This document shows positions 1 to 7,803 of a DNA stretch of 64,000 bases, in pieces. Made by a program: the position numbers and the translations under genes. Source of the DNA: Clostridia bacterium (lineage in GTDB: Bacteria; Bacillota; Clostridia; Oscillospirales; CAG-272); the NCBI GenBank assembly GCA_017387685.1, contig JAFOEU010000002.1, forward strand, positions 85,974 to 149,973, in the 5' to 3' direction. Under the pieces are notes generated by a model that searched no databases, had not been told where the DNA came from, and worked only from the letters and a program-made list of their open reading frames with translations. Every line of letters begins with the position of its first letter. The stretch's first letter is position 1.

Positions 1-62
1 TTGCGGCTATCGAGATAGACGGCGATGTCAAATCACTCATCAAACACGATGTAGTCGAATAA
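1..62 (+). CDS. C-terminal fragment of an unidentified protein
   Basis: The reading frame from base 3 is open and ends with TAA at 60-62, giving a short tail that ends IKHDVVE. It is followed at once by a strong terminator hairpin, which supports it being the true end of a gene that starts outside the window. Too little is present to name a family. Confidence 0.5.
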   Translation, partial: AAIEIDGDVKSLIKHDVVE

Positions 63-68
63 TGAAAA

Positions 69-106
69 CAGGACAGAGAACTTTTTGCTCTCTGTCCTGC
101 TTTTTA
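69..106. terminator. Bidirectional rho-independent terminator
   Basis: An 11-bp perfect stem (CAGGACAGAGA with TCTCTGTCCTG) is followed by a T-run on the plus strand and flanked by A/T-rich sequence on the other side. It lies between the convergent end of the left partial gene and the endonuclease-like gene, and can serve both. Confidence 0.8.
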
Positions 107-110
107 TGTA

Positions 111-971
111 TTAGTTAATTTCAAACTCCGCCCAGAGCATATAGTGGTCGGAAAAGCTCTTGGTTACGGTGCCCGATGCGATCTCCTTGAAGGCGTCGGT
201 ATAAACGATGTTGTCGATCGCGCTGTTGCCGCCGGGGAAGGTGGGATACCAGCGTCCCGCGTTGTTGATGAGATTTGCGCCGAGGATGGTGAATTCGGTG
301 AAATCTGCGGTGTTGAAGTCGCCGGTCAGGATGAAGTTCTGGCAGGCGTCGGTCTTTTCGGAAACCTCAAAGAACTGCTCTTTACGGAGGGTAGTGTCCT
401 CATAGGAGAGGTGAGTGTTGAAGAAGTCGAACCGGAAACCGTTGACGTCGATCACGGCGTGACCGAGTGCGCGGCCTTCCTTATCCCAGGATTCAAGCGG
501 GATGACCTCGCTCGAGATGATGGGGTACTTCGAAAGAATGAGAGTACCGTACTGTCCGCCCTGATAGTCGATTCCGCGAACGAAAACGTAATAGGGCATA
601 TCAGCGTATTCCGAGAGCATGCGGGGCTGATCGATACCGTTTGAGCGTTTGGTTCTGAGGTCGACCTCCTGAATGCCGACGATGTCGAGGTTAGCATCGG
701 TGATTACCTTTGCGATCGTTTTAAGATTGAGACCTGCGTCTGCGGCGTGCTTGATGTTGTAGCTGCCTATTCTGAGCTTCATTTTTACTTCCTCCTCGGT
801 GGTTTCGGGTGCTGCTGTTGTGATCTCCTCGGTTGTCGCTACTTCGGTGATTTCTGCGGTGGTATCGGGCGCGGGTGCTGTGGTTTCCGCGGGTGTACCG
901 CCGTCGCAGGACGCGAAGAGCGGGCAGAGAAGAGCAAACAGCAAAAAGAAAATGATGGATTTGCGATTCAT
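111..971 (-). CDS. Endonuclease/exonuclease/phosphatase-fold lipoprotein
   Basis: This is a predicted exported lipoprotein of the EEP (DNase I / inositol phosphatase-like) superfamily. The start at 971 is chosen over an upstream ATG at 1034 because it has an AGGACGG ribosome site and begins a clean signal peptide (MNRKS, hydrophobic stretch, lipobox LFASC with Cys22). A Thr/Glu-rich linker of about 35 residues follows, then the catalytic domain with the family landmarks IGSYNIKHA, GIQEVD, TGDFN and a terminal SDH. Metal-dependent phosphodiester hydrolysis is inferred from these motifs; the substrate could be nucleic acid, a lipid headgroup or a sugar phosphate. It is divergent from the FAD oxidoreductase and has its own promoter. 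Confidence 0.85.
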   Translation of the reverse strand: MNRKSIIFFLLFALLCPLFASCDGGTPAETTAPAPDTTAEITEVATTEEITTAAPETTEEEVKMKLRIGSYNIKHAADAGLNLKTIAKVITDANLDIVGIQEVDLRTKRSNGIDQPRMLSEYADMPYYVFVRGIDYQGGQYGTLILSKYPIISSEVIPLESWDKEGRALGHAVIDVNGFRFDFFNTHLSYEDTTLRKEQFFEVSEKTDACQNFILTGDFNTADFTEFTILGANLINNAGRWYPTFPGGNSAIDNIVYTDAFKEIASGTVTKSFSDHYMLWAEFEIN

Positions 972-1001
972 TTTATTTCCGTCCTTATTTGTATTAGTGT
1001 A

Positions 1002-1030
1002 ATTATATCTTAAACGAGCAATTTTGTCAA
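1002..1030 (-). promoter_or_regulatory. Sigma-A promoter of the EEP lipoprotein
   Basis: On the minus strand a TTGACA box (1025-1030) and a TATAAT box (1002-1007) are 17 bases apart. It lies back to back with the plus-strand promoter at 1038-1066. Confidence 0.75.
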
Positions 1031-1037
1031 GCAATTA

Positions 1038-1066
1038 TTGACAATTTCTTTGTCGGGTGATATAAT
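1038..1066 (+). promoter_or_regulatory. Sigma-A promoter of the FAD oxidoreductase
   Basis: TTGACA (1038-1043) and TATAAT (1061-1066) with a 17-base spacer, 35 bases before the chosen ATG at 1101. Confidence 0.8.
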
Positions 1067-1100
1067 TATAATGATAATTTTATTTTTCGGGAGAAATCAA

Positions 1101-2435
1101 ATGGCTGAATGTATTTTGTATCAGAGTAGTGTTCCCGTAGTCCGCGAATGCGACGTACTCGTCGTCGGCGCGGGACCTTCGGGTGTTTGCGCGGCAGTTT
1201 CTGCGGCAAGAGAGGGCGCGAAGGTCATCCTTTGCGAGCGTTACGGCTCGGTCGGCGGTATGTTGACGATGGGCAACGTCGATCCCATCCTCGGTGAGGT
1301 TGCGGGCGGAACGTATTACGATGAAATCGTAAGAAGACTTGCGGAAATAGATAAAGGCACAGTTCCCACCACGGGTACGAGAATCGGACGTGAGATCCCT
1401 GTCAACCGCGAGGTGGCAAAGATCGTTCTTGACAGAATGATCGAGGATGCGGGAGTCGAACTTTGGGTAGGCGCAGCATTCGTTGACGCTCTTATCGAAA
1501 ACGGCAAGGTGACGGGCGCAATCTTCGCAACGCAGAACGGACTTAAAGCCGTCCGCGCAAAGATCACGGTCGACTCCACGGGCGACGCTTGCGTTGCCGC
1601 TGCGGCGGGTGCGGAAATCGAGATCGGACGTGAGAGCGACGGCGGTCTTCAGCCGATGACGCTTGAATTTACCGTTACCGGAGTTGACGAGAGCATCGCT
1701 ATCAGCGTTTGGGGCGGCTCCGACCCGATCAAGATTCCCGCGGGCGAATTTGCGGGTATGGAATACCGCGAGCTTTGCAAGCAGAAGAACCGCGAGGGCG
1801 AGCTTCCCGAATTCGTGTCGATCGTCCGTCTTCACAGAACCTCGCACCCCGGCGAGCGTTCGGTAAACGCGACTCAGGTCAACAATCTCTCGCCTCTCGA
1901 TCCCGCTGATATGGGCAAGGCAGAGCTTGAGCTCCGCGATCAGATCAAAAAGTGCGTGGACTTCCTTCAGAAGTATATCCCCGGCTTTGAGAATTGCTCG
2001 ATCAAGACCTCGGCGGATACCGTCGGCGTTCGCGAGTCGAGAAGAGTACGCGGAATCGAATATATCGTTGACAAGGACGTAGAGGACGGCAGACACCGCG
2101 AGGACGGCATCGTTCATAACGCGTGGTTCCTCATCGACATCCACAACCCCAAGGGCGGCGGACAGGCGGAGGGATATTCGCGCCCCGCACAGCCCTACGA
2201 CATCCCCTATGGCGCACTCGTTCCGATCAAGACCGATGGACTCCTCATCGCGGGCAGACCGATCTCGGGAACTCACCGCGCCCATGCATCGTGGAGAGTT
2301 ATGGCGATCTGTATGGCAATGGGCGAAGCCGCAGGCGTTGCCGCATCCAAGTGTTCCGCGCTCGGCGTCGAACCCCGTGACCTCAACCCCGCAGAGGTTC
2401 GCAAGGTCCTCACCTCAAGAGGCGTTGAACTTTAA
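1101..2435 (+). CDS. FAD-dependent oxidoreductase (FAD_oxidored family)
   Basis: A 444-residue flavoprotein. The start at 1101 is preferred to 1038 because 1038 coincides with the promoter -35 box, while 1101 has a GGGAGAA ribosome site. Near the N-terminus is the dinucleotide-binding motif VVGAGPSG followed by an acidic end of the second strand (ILCERYGSVGGM). The segment TVDSTGDACVAAAAGAE and the C-terminal region with LLIAGRPISGTH and MAMGEAAGVAA are typical of the PF12831 FAD-oxidored group. No signal peptide is seen, so it is probably cytoplasmic. The substrate is unknown; relatives often sit in carbohydrate or cofactor loci, but the neighbours here do not decide it. Confidence 0.85.
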   Translation: MAECILYQSSVPVVRECDVLVVGAGPSGVCAAVSAAREGAKVILCERYGSVGGMLTMGNVDPILGEVAGGTYYDEIVRRLAEIDKGTVPTTGTRIGREIPVNREVAKIVLDRMIEDAGVELWVGAAFVDALIENGKVTGAIFATQNGLKAVRAKITVDSTGDACVAAAAGAEIEIGRESDGGLQPMTLEFTVTGVDESIAISVWGGSDPIKIPAGEFAGMEYRELCKQKNREGELPEFVSIVRLHRTSHPGERSVNATQVNNLSPLDPADMGKAELELRDQIKKCVDFLQKYIPGFENCSIKTSADTVGVRESRRVRGIEYIVDKDVEDGRHREDGIVHNAWFLIDIHNPKGGGQAEGYSRPAQPYDIPYGALVPIKTDGLLIAGRPISGTHRAHASWRVMAICMAMGEAAGVAASKCSALGVEPRDLNPAEVRKVLTSRGVEL

Positions 2436-2452
2436 TTTGATACTAATATAAC

Positions 2453-2497
2453 GATCCCCGTCGCGTTCTGATGAATGCGGCGGGGATGCTTGTTATT
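2453..2497 (+). terminator. Terminator after the FAD oxidoreductase
   Basis: An 11-bp stem (ATCCCCGTCGC with GCGGCGGGGAT, one G-U pair) is followed by GCTTGTTATTT. It overlaps the 3' end of the convergent TIR/TPR gene and may also stop that transcript. Confidence 0.7.
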
Positions 2498-4607
2498 TGT
2501 TACGAATCGCAAAAATCTTTGAAAAAAACAACGAAATCTGAGCTATTACGAGTTCGCGCTTGATAGAGCGTTTGGCTTTTGTTAACTCTCTGTCTTTGCG
2601 GTTTACGTTGGAAATACGACTCATAATTTCAAGAGATTTTTTTAGATATTCCGTTTTGTCACTTCGATAAAGGTAGGATATTCTATAATATGACAGCGCA
2701 AGATTGATGTAGTCTTCGACTGTTTCGGTTTTGTGTGCGATCAATTTTTGTATTTCCAAGGACTTGATATAATAATGCTTTGCAGTATCAAGATCATCGC
2801 AAAAATAGTAATAGTCGCCGAGTGAGTTGCAGATCGGTAGAAGTTTGCGCTTTTCCTTCAGAGTGTCTACTTCTTTTGCAAGGCTTTCCCGTAACTCGAA
2901 TGCCTTTAGCAAATAATGTTCAGCACTGTCGAAATCGCTGCAGGATGCGTATATATCACCGACGTTTTTGCAAATTGCCGCGAGCTCGCGCCTTGCGTCT
3001 GCCGTACCGGTTTCCGTTGCTATAGCCTCACTTAATTCCAATGCCTTGAGATAATATTTTTCCGCGCCGTCGCAGTCATCGAAGCGGCTGCGGATATCTC
3101 CGAGAGATCTGCAGATTATTGCCAGATCGCGCTTGGATTCAATGGTTGAGTTTTTTCTTTCGATATCCCTTCTTATTTCCAGAGCTTTAAGATAATATTT
3201 TTCGGCATTATTGAGATCATTGTGTTTAGCACGAATATCACCGACGTCTTTATAAACTATGGAACGGTTGCGTCTGATCTTATCTATATAGGTTGCACTG
3301 TATATGGATTCGGAGATTTCCAATGCCTTGAGAAAATATTTGTTCGCTTCCTCAAGATCGCCGCGATTTCGCCTGATTGATCCCAAGTTGCAGAAAATTA
3401 TAGAAAGATCGCTTCTGTCTTCAATGCTGCCGCTTTGACGTTCAATAGCCTCGGCTATCTCCGCGTGTTTCAGACAGTGCTTTTCAGCGGCACTGTAATC
3501 TTCGTGCGAATAACGCATTACTGAGAGTACGTTATATATATCACTCAAAGCGCGCAGGGAGTCGACGGTGTTGCTTTTGCGTGCAATGATTTCCAATATC
3601 CCCGCAGCCTTAAGATAATACACCTCGGCGCACTCAACGTCGTCAAGTTCCTTTCTGGCGTCTCCGAGCCTGCAGTAAGCGTCGGAAATACAGCGGTGAG
3701 TCCGCTCTGTATTGAATATTTCGTGAATATCCTTGCTCTCGGAAAGCATTTCGTCATATATTTCTTCCGCTTCGTCTGTTTGTGTAAGTTCTAAAAGAAG
3801 ATCTCCGAGAGTCAGAAGATCACATAAATAACCGAGCGCGGAGCCCTCATCTTGCTTTTCCGCAAATGTTTCTTTGCGGGAATCAACGAGCTTTTTCTGC
3901 CATTCTGTTGCCTTGTTTCGGTCCCTTTCGGCTCCATCGCCGTAGCGATAGACCGAAACGAGCTTTTTCACGGCATCTGTGAGACCTGCCTCTGCGGCGG
4001 AAGTTATGAGCGCAAGCGCACGTTCTTCATCTTTTGGCACGTCTATGCCAGAGAGGCAGGCAAGACCGATATGATAATTATCCTCGGGATTATCACATAT
4101 TTCGCGAGATCTTTTGATTTTTTCTGCAAGTTCATCGCTGATGAGAATAGAGGTCAGAAAACGGGTAAGCGTTTCCTCATAGGAGATGACCTCGTCTTTA
4201 TGCAGGTACTTGCCGATAAACTTCAAATCGCCGCATTTGGAGCTGAATAATTCGTCGAGTTTGCTTTCTGTCATGATCGGCAGGATCGGAATATGATTTT
4301 CAATCGCAAGTCTGAATTCGATATCAAGCGCGGGATTTTTCGTTGTCAACAACCTTGTCGTTACGGGCATAACGATAAGGTTCATTTCTTTAAAGCTGAA
4401 TTTAAAGTCATCGTCGCGCTCCGCGTTTGCGTTCTCGAGATAGAAAAAAGCGCAGTTACGGTTGTTTTCTTTTTCGAGAGTATTCAGAATCTCATTCGAG
4501 ATCTTTTCAAAATACCTTCCGTAATCGTCGGGGTGTGCGCAGAAATATGCCTTTTGCTTACCCTGCGCGGTCTGCTCGCCTCGGGTGACGTATTTTAAAA
4601 CTGCCAT
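2493..4607 (-). CDS. TIR-like domain, Sel1 and TPR-repeat protein
   Basis: A 704-residue soluble protein. Residues about 18-150 look like a TIR-type domain: a first strand at KAYFCAHPDD, a central LIVMPVTTRLL strand, and LDIEFRLAIENHIPILPI, where Glu97 sits where TIR NADases carry the catalytic glutamate. Two Sel1-like repeats follow (about 172-243), then about eight TPR-type units (about 265-660) with a regular 52-53 residue period and the core LGDIR..D..GAEKYYLKALE. There is no signal peptide or membrane segment; only a short hydrophobic stretch near the C-terminus. A TIR-plus-scaffold layout is known from bacterial signalling and defence proteins, but Clostridia also carry many of unknown role. 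It is alone in its transcript with its own promoter, and no effector or sensor partner is adjacent. Confidence 0.75.
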   Translation of the reverse strand: MAVLKYVTRGEQTAQGKQKAYFCAHPDDYGRYFEKISNEILNTLEKENNRNCAFFYLENANAERDDDFKFSFKEMNLIVMPVTTRLLTTKNPALDIEFRLAIENHIPILPIMTESKLDELFSSKCGDLKFIGKYLHKDEVISYEETLTRFLTSILISDELAEKIKRSREICDNPEDNYHIGLACLSGIDVPKDEERALALITSAAEAGLTDAVKKLVSVYRYGDGAERDRNKATEWQKKLVDSRKETFAEKQDEGSALGYLCDLLTLGDLLLELTQTDEAEEIYDEMLSESKDIHEIFNTERTHRCISDAYCRLGDARKELDDVECAEVYYLKAAGILEIIARKSNTVDSLRALSDIYNVLSVMRYSHEDYSAAEKHCLKHAEIAEAIERQSGSIEDRSDLSIIFCNLGSIRRNRGDLEEANKYFLKALEISESIYSATYIDKIRRNRSIVYKDVGDIRAKHNDLNNAEKYYLKALEIRRDIERKNSTIESKRDLAIICRSLGDIRSRFDDCDGAEKYYLKALELSEAIATETGTADARRELAAICKNVGDIYASCSDFDSAEHYLLKAFELRESLAKEVDTLKEKRKLLPICNSLGDYYYFCDDLDTAKHYYIKSLEIQKLIAHKTETVEDYINLALSYYRISYLYRSDKTEYLKKSLEIMSRISNVNRKDRELTKAKRSIKRELVIAQISLFFSKIFAIRNK

Positions 4608-4636
4608 ATCGGTATCTCCTTGCGATTTATGTTTTA

Positions 4637-4665
4637 ATTATACATTATCCGTCGTATATTGTCAA
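4637..4665 (-). promoter_or_regulatory. Sigma-A promoter of the TIR/TPR gene
   Basis: Minus-strand TTGACA (4660-4665) and TATAAT (4637-4642), 17-base spacer; an AAGGAGA ribosome site follows before the ATG at 4607. Confidence 0.8.
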
Positions 4666-4738
4666 GGAAAACAATTATTTCCGTTAATAAATATTAATTA
4701 TTGATACACAAAATATTTATCCGAACTAAACACTTGAG

Positions 4739-4747
4739 TGATATAAT
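4739..4747 (+). promoter_or_regulatory. Probable extended -10 promoter of the galK operon
   Basis: TGATATAAT (TG at 4739-4740, TATAAT at 4742-4747) is an extended -10 element 45 bases before the galK ATG. No convincing -35 box is found at 16-18 bases. Confidence 0.5.
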
Positions 4748-4791
4748 AACTTTGAATAATTCTGACTTTTACCAAAAAGGAGAAAAAGATT

Positions 4792-6087
4792 ATGAATGCA
4801 CAGACTTTAAAGGAAAATATACTTTCGGGCGCGCTTGACGTGCGTCTTGCGAAGCTTTACGGCTCGGACGAGACTGTTCTTTCCGCGCAGAGAACAAGAT
4901 ATGCCGCGCTGATCGACGAGTTCGCATCGCGCTACGGTGCTGACCGCGATATCGCGCTTTTCTCGACCCCCGGCAGAAGCGAGCTTTCGGGCAACCACAC
5001 CGACCACAACCACGGCTGCGTAATCGCGGGCAGTATCGACCTCGATATCATCGCGGTTGCCGCAAAGAATGAGGACTCCACCGTCCGCATCAAGAGCGAG
5101 GGCTTCCCCGAGGACGTTGTTGATATCAATGCTTTCAACACTCCCGACGAGGCTCGTTTCGGCAAGTCGGATGCTCTTATCGCGGGCGTTGCTGACGGTT
5201 TCCGCGCGCGCGGATTTGCTGTCGGCGGCTACGATGCTTGCACTACATCGAGCGTTCTCAAGGGCTCGGGACTTTCCTCCTCCGCCGCTTTCGAGAATAT
5301 GGTCGGACTTATGCTTTCGCATTTTTATAATGAAGGCGTCGTTGACTTCGTAACCCTCGCGCAGATCTCTCAGTATTCGGAGAACAAGTTCTTCGGCAAG
5401 CCCTGCGGACTTATGGACCAGGTCGCTTGCGCGGCGGGAGGTATCGTTTCGATCGACTTTGCCGACACATCCGCTCCCATCGTTGAGAAGGTTGATTTCG
5501 ACCTCACCGGCGCTGGCTATTGCCTCTGCATCGTAAACACCGGCGGTAACCACGCAGACCTCACCCCCGATTATGCCGCTGTACCCGCAGAGATGAAGGC
5601 TGTTGCTGCAGAGCTCGGCGCTTCGGTGCTTCGCGAGTCGAGCAGAGAAGAGCTGATGAAGAATATTGCCGCACTCCGCGAGAAGGTCGGCGACCGCGCG
5701 ATCCTTCGTGCGCTTCATTTCTTCGCAGAGAACGAGCGTGTTGCAGAGCAGAAGTCCGCGCTCAAGTCGGGCGATCTTGCTAAGTATTTTGAAGGCGTTC
5801 TTTCCTCGGGAAGGTCCTCCTTCTGCTATCTCCAAAACGTTTACACCACCGCAAACGTATCCGAGCAGGGCATTTCTCTCGCGCTTAATCTCTGCGAGAG
5901 CTATCTCTCGAAGCTCGACGTTCCCACCGCTTGGCGTGTTCACGGCGGCGGCTTTGCGGGTACAGTTCAGGCTTACGTTCCCGCAAAGGATGCCGATGGC
6001 TTCGTAACTCTTCTTGAGAGCGTATTCGGTAAGGGCTCTTGCTACCTGCTCCACGTCAGACCCTCGGGAGCTGTAAAAGTATTTTAA
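4792..6087 (+). CDS. galK: Galactokinase
   Basis: GHMP-family kinase of 431 residues that phosphorylates galactose to galactose 1-phosphate at the entry of the Leloir pathway. The substrate-binding signature is at residues 61-75 (GRSELSGNHTDHNHG), in the variant form common in Clostridia rather than GEHTDY, and the ATP loop is GSGLSSSAAF. A C-terminal HGGGFAGTVQ completes the family pattern. The start has an AAGGAG ribosome site. No galT or galE lies nearby, so the rest of the pathway must be elsewhere. The next gene starts 18 bases downstream without a terminator, so galK probably heads a five-gene transcript of otherwise unrelated function. Confidence 0.92.
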   Translation: MNAQTLKENILSGALDVRLAKLYGSDETVLSAQRTRYAALIDEFASRYGADRDIALFSTPGRSELSGNHTDHNHGCVIAGSIDLDIIAVAAKNEDSTVRIKSEGFPEDVVDINAFNTPDEARFGKSDALIAGVADGFRARGFAVGGYDACTTSSVLKGSGLSSSAAFENMVGLMLSHFYNEGVVDFVTLAQISQYSENKFFGKPCGLMDQVACAAGGIVSIDFADTSAPIVEKVDFDLTGAGYCLCIVNTGGNHADLTPDYAAVPAEMKAVAAELGASVLRESSREELMKNIAALREKVGDRAILRALHFFAENERVAEQKSALKSGDLAKYFEGVLSSGRSSFCYLQNVYTTANVSEQGISLALNLCESYLSKLDVPTAWRVHGGGFAGTVQAYVPAKDADGFVTLLESVFGKGSCYLLHVRPSGAVKVF

Positions 6088-6105
6088 TCGAAAGGAATAT
6101 CTGCC

Positions 6106-6516
6106 GTGAAAAGACAGAATTCACAAAACAAACCTCAGTCGGTCAAGGAAGCCGCTTCCGCTTTCAACTGGCGTCGCGCGCTTATGCTTGCTATGTCGAC
6201 CGTTTGCGCAATGGGCTTCTACTTTTTCCTTTCAAGCACCTCGCTCTGGAAGGTTGCGGTAATTGCATACGTTGCAATCGCTTCGGTGCTTATCGTCGCG
6301 TATTTCATCATCAACCGCGCGTTTACGGGCAGCGGCGTTACCTATGAAATGCTCCCCGATACAATGACCAAGCAGGAAAAGGATGAATACCTTGCTGACG
6401 TTGCAGAGCGCGAAAAGCGTTCTCGCCCGATGCTTATGGTTATTTTCCCTATAATAATTACCCTTCTCATTGATCTTTTCCGTCTCTTCGTGATCGACGG
6501 ATTTGCCGGAAAATGA
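6106..6516 (+). CDS. Small membrane protein of unknown function
   Basis: 136 residues from a GTG start with a GAAAGGA site upstream. Three hydrophobic segments are visible (about 25-45, 48-68 and 108-130); the loop before the last one is charged (MTKQEKDEYLADVAEREKRSR). Its stop overlaps the start of the MBL hydrolase by four bases (ATGA), so the two are translationally coupled. I do not recognise a named family. Position between galK and yycJ suggests only cotranscription, not function. Confidence 0.75.
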   Translation: MKRQNSQNKPQSVKEAASAFNWRRALMLAMSTVCAMGFYFFLSSTSLWKVAVIAYVAIASVLIVAYFIINRAFTGSGVTYEMLPDTMTKQEKDEYLADVAEREKRSRPMLMVIFPIIITLLIDLFRLFVIDGFAGK

Positions 6517-7286
6517 GCGAGATAAAGATAGGAACGCTTTGCTCGGGATCGAAGGGAAACTGCACGCTGATAAAGTACCGCGACACCGCGATCCTCGTTG
6601 ACGCGGGACGCTCGACAAAGTACATAAAGAGCGCTCTTGCCTCCGTCGGACTTGCCCCCGAGGATATCAGCGCAATCTTCCTGACACATTCCCACAGCGA
6701 CCACACCTCTGCGCTCAAGGTATGGAGCTCGCACTATAAGGTGCCGATCCACGCAAGCCGCGCGGTATGCTCTGCCGTTTGCACAAAATGTGACAGAGAA
6801 CTGCTCTGTCCGCATACTCTCATCTTCGAAGAGCAAATCGGTGATATCACCGTCAAAAGCTTTCCGACCGACCACGATTCTGCAGGCTCTGTCGGATACA
6901 GATTTGAAGCGGGAGGCGTCATCCTCGGCGTTGCGACCGACCTTGGACGCGTGACCGATTACGTTCGCGACGGACTTTGCGGATGCACTGCCGCGGTCAT
7001 CGAGTCGAATCACGACGTAGATATGCTGATGAACGGTCCCTATCCGCCTGATCTCAAACAGCGCATTCTTTCGCGCTACGGTCACCTTTCGAACGAAAGC
7101 GGTGCAGAGTTCGCGCGTTACCTTGCCGATCACGGTACAAGGAAGCTTATGCTTGCGCATCTTTCCGAGATCAACAACACTCCCGAGCTTGCGCACCGAG
7201 CATCGGTCGCGGCGCTTTCCGATATTCTTTCCGATATCGAGCTTGCCGTTGCCGAGCCCGCAGAACCCGTGATCTTCGAATTATAA
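6513..7286 (+). CDS. yycJ: MBL-fold metallo-hydrolase, YycJ/WalJ type
   Basis: 257-residue metallo-beta-lactamase-fold hydrolase. The metal-binding motif THSHSDH is at residues 58-64, and the N-terminal LCSGSKGNCTLI is characteristic of the YycJ/WalJ branch. Further ligands are in FPTDHDSAGSVGY and in the C-terminal LAHLSEINN. YycJ proteins are thought to act as nucleases linked to DNA repair or wall homeostasis, often in the walRK operon together with rlmH; here rlmH follows directly, which keeps part of that arrangement without walRK. The start codon overlaps the preceding stop. Confidence 0.88.
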   Translation: MSEIKIGTLCSGSKGNCTLIKYRDTAILVDAGRSTKYIKSALASVGLAPEDISAIFLTHSHSDHTSALKVWSSHYKVPIHASRAVCSAVCTKCDRELLCPHTLIFEEQIGDITVKSFPTDHDSAGSVGYRFEAGGVILGVATDLGRVTDYVRDGLCGCTAAVIESNHDVDMLMNGPYPPDLKQRILSRYGHLSNESGAEFARYLADHGTRKLMLAHLSEINNTPELAHRASVAALSDILSDIELAVAEPAEPVIFEL

Positions 7287-7298
7287 GAGGAAACAAAA

Positions 7299-7778
7299 GT
7301 GATTAATATCAAATTCATAGTCCTCGGTAATATCAAGGAGAGCTATCTCCGCGATGCTATTGCGGAATACGTAAAACGCCTCGGTGCGTTTGCCAAGGTC
7401 GAGCTTTGCGAGCTCAAGGAAGCGCGACTTCCCGACAATCCCTCGCAGAGTCACATCGACGCCGCCCTTGAGGACGAGGCACAGAGAATATGCGCCGCTA
7501 TACCTCCGAGATCGCACGTCGTTGCGCTTGCGGTTGAGGGCAAGCAGATGTCCTCCGAGGATCTCGCGGCACATATCGAAAACGTGTCGCAGAGCGCATC
7601 GACCGTATGCTTCATCATCGGCAGCTCGCACGGACTTGCGGACCGGGTAAAGAATATGGCAAATTACAAGCTCTCTCTCTCAAAAATGACATTCCCGCAT
7701 CAGCTCTTCCGAGTGATGCTCCTTGAGCAGGTCTACCGCGCTTTCAACATAATTAAAGGCACTAAATATCATAAGTGA
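7299..7778 (+). CDS. rlmH: 23S rRNA (pseudouridine1915-N3)-methyltransferase RlmH
   Basis: 159 residues, the normal length for this SPOUT-class methyltransferase that modifies helix 69 of 23S rRNA. Visible family landmarks are LGNIKESYLRDAI near the start, VALAVEGKQMSSE, the knotted cofactor-binding segment FIIGSSHGL, and the terminal LLLEQVYRAFNIIKGTKYHK block (here MLLEQVYRAF). It starts with GTG after an AGAGGA site, 12 bases from the end of yycJ. Confidence 0.95.
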   Translation: MINIKFIVLGNIKESYLRDAIAEYVKRLGAFAKVELCELKEARLPDNPSQSHIDAALEDEAQRICAAIPPRSHVVALAVEGKQMSSEDLAAHIENVSQSASTVCFIIGSSHGLADRVKNMANYKLSLSKMTFPHQLFRVMLLEQVYRAFNIIKGTKYHK

Positions 7779-7803
7779 TATTTTTACATAATTGGAGAAA
7801 AAT

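Noticed and set aside
2700-3800. Regular 156-159 base periodicity that could be taken for a DNA repeat or CRISPR-like array
   Set aside because: The period follows the TPR units of the protein; the repeats diverge at synonymous sites and have no spacer structure.
2493-4607. A multi-gene defence island around the TIR-like gene
   Set aside because: Neighbours are an FAD oxidoreductase and galK, and the nuclease-like gene is 31 kb away; no clustering supports an island.
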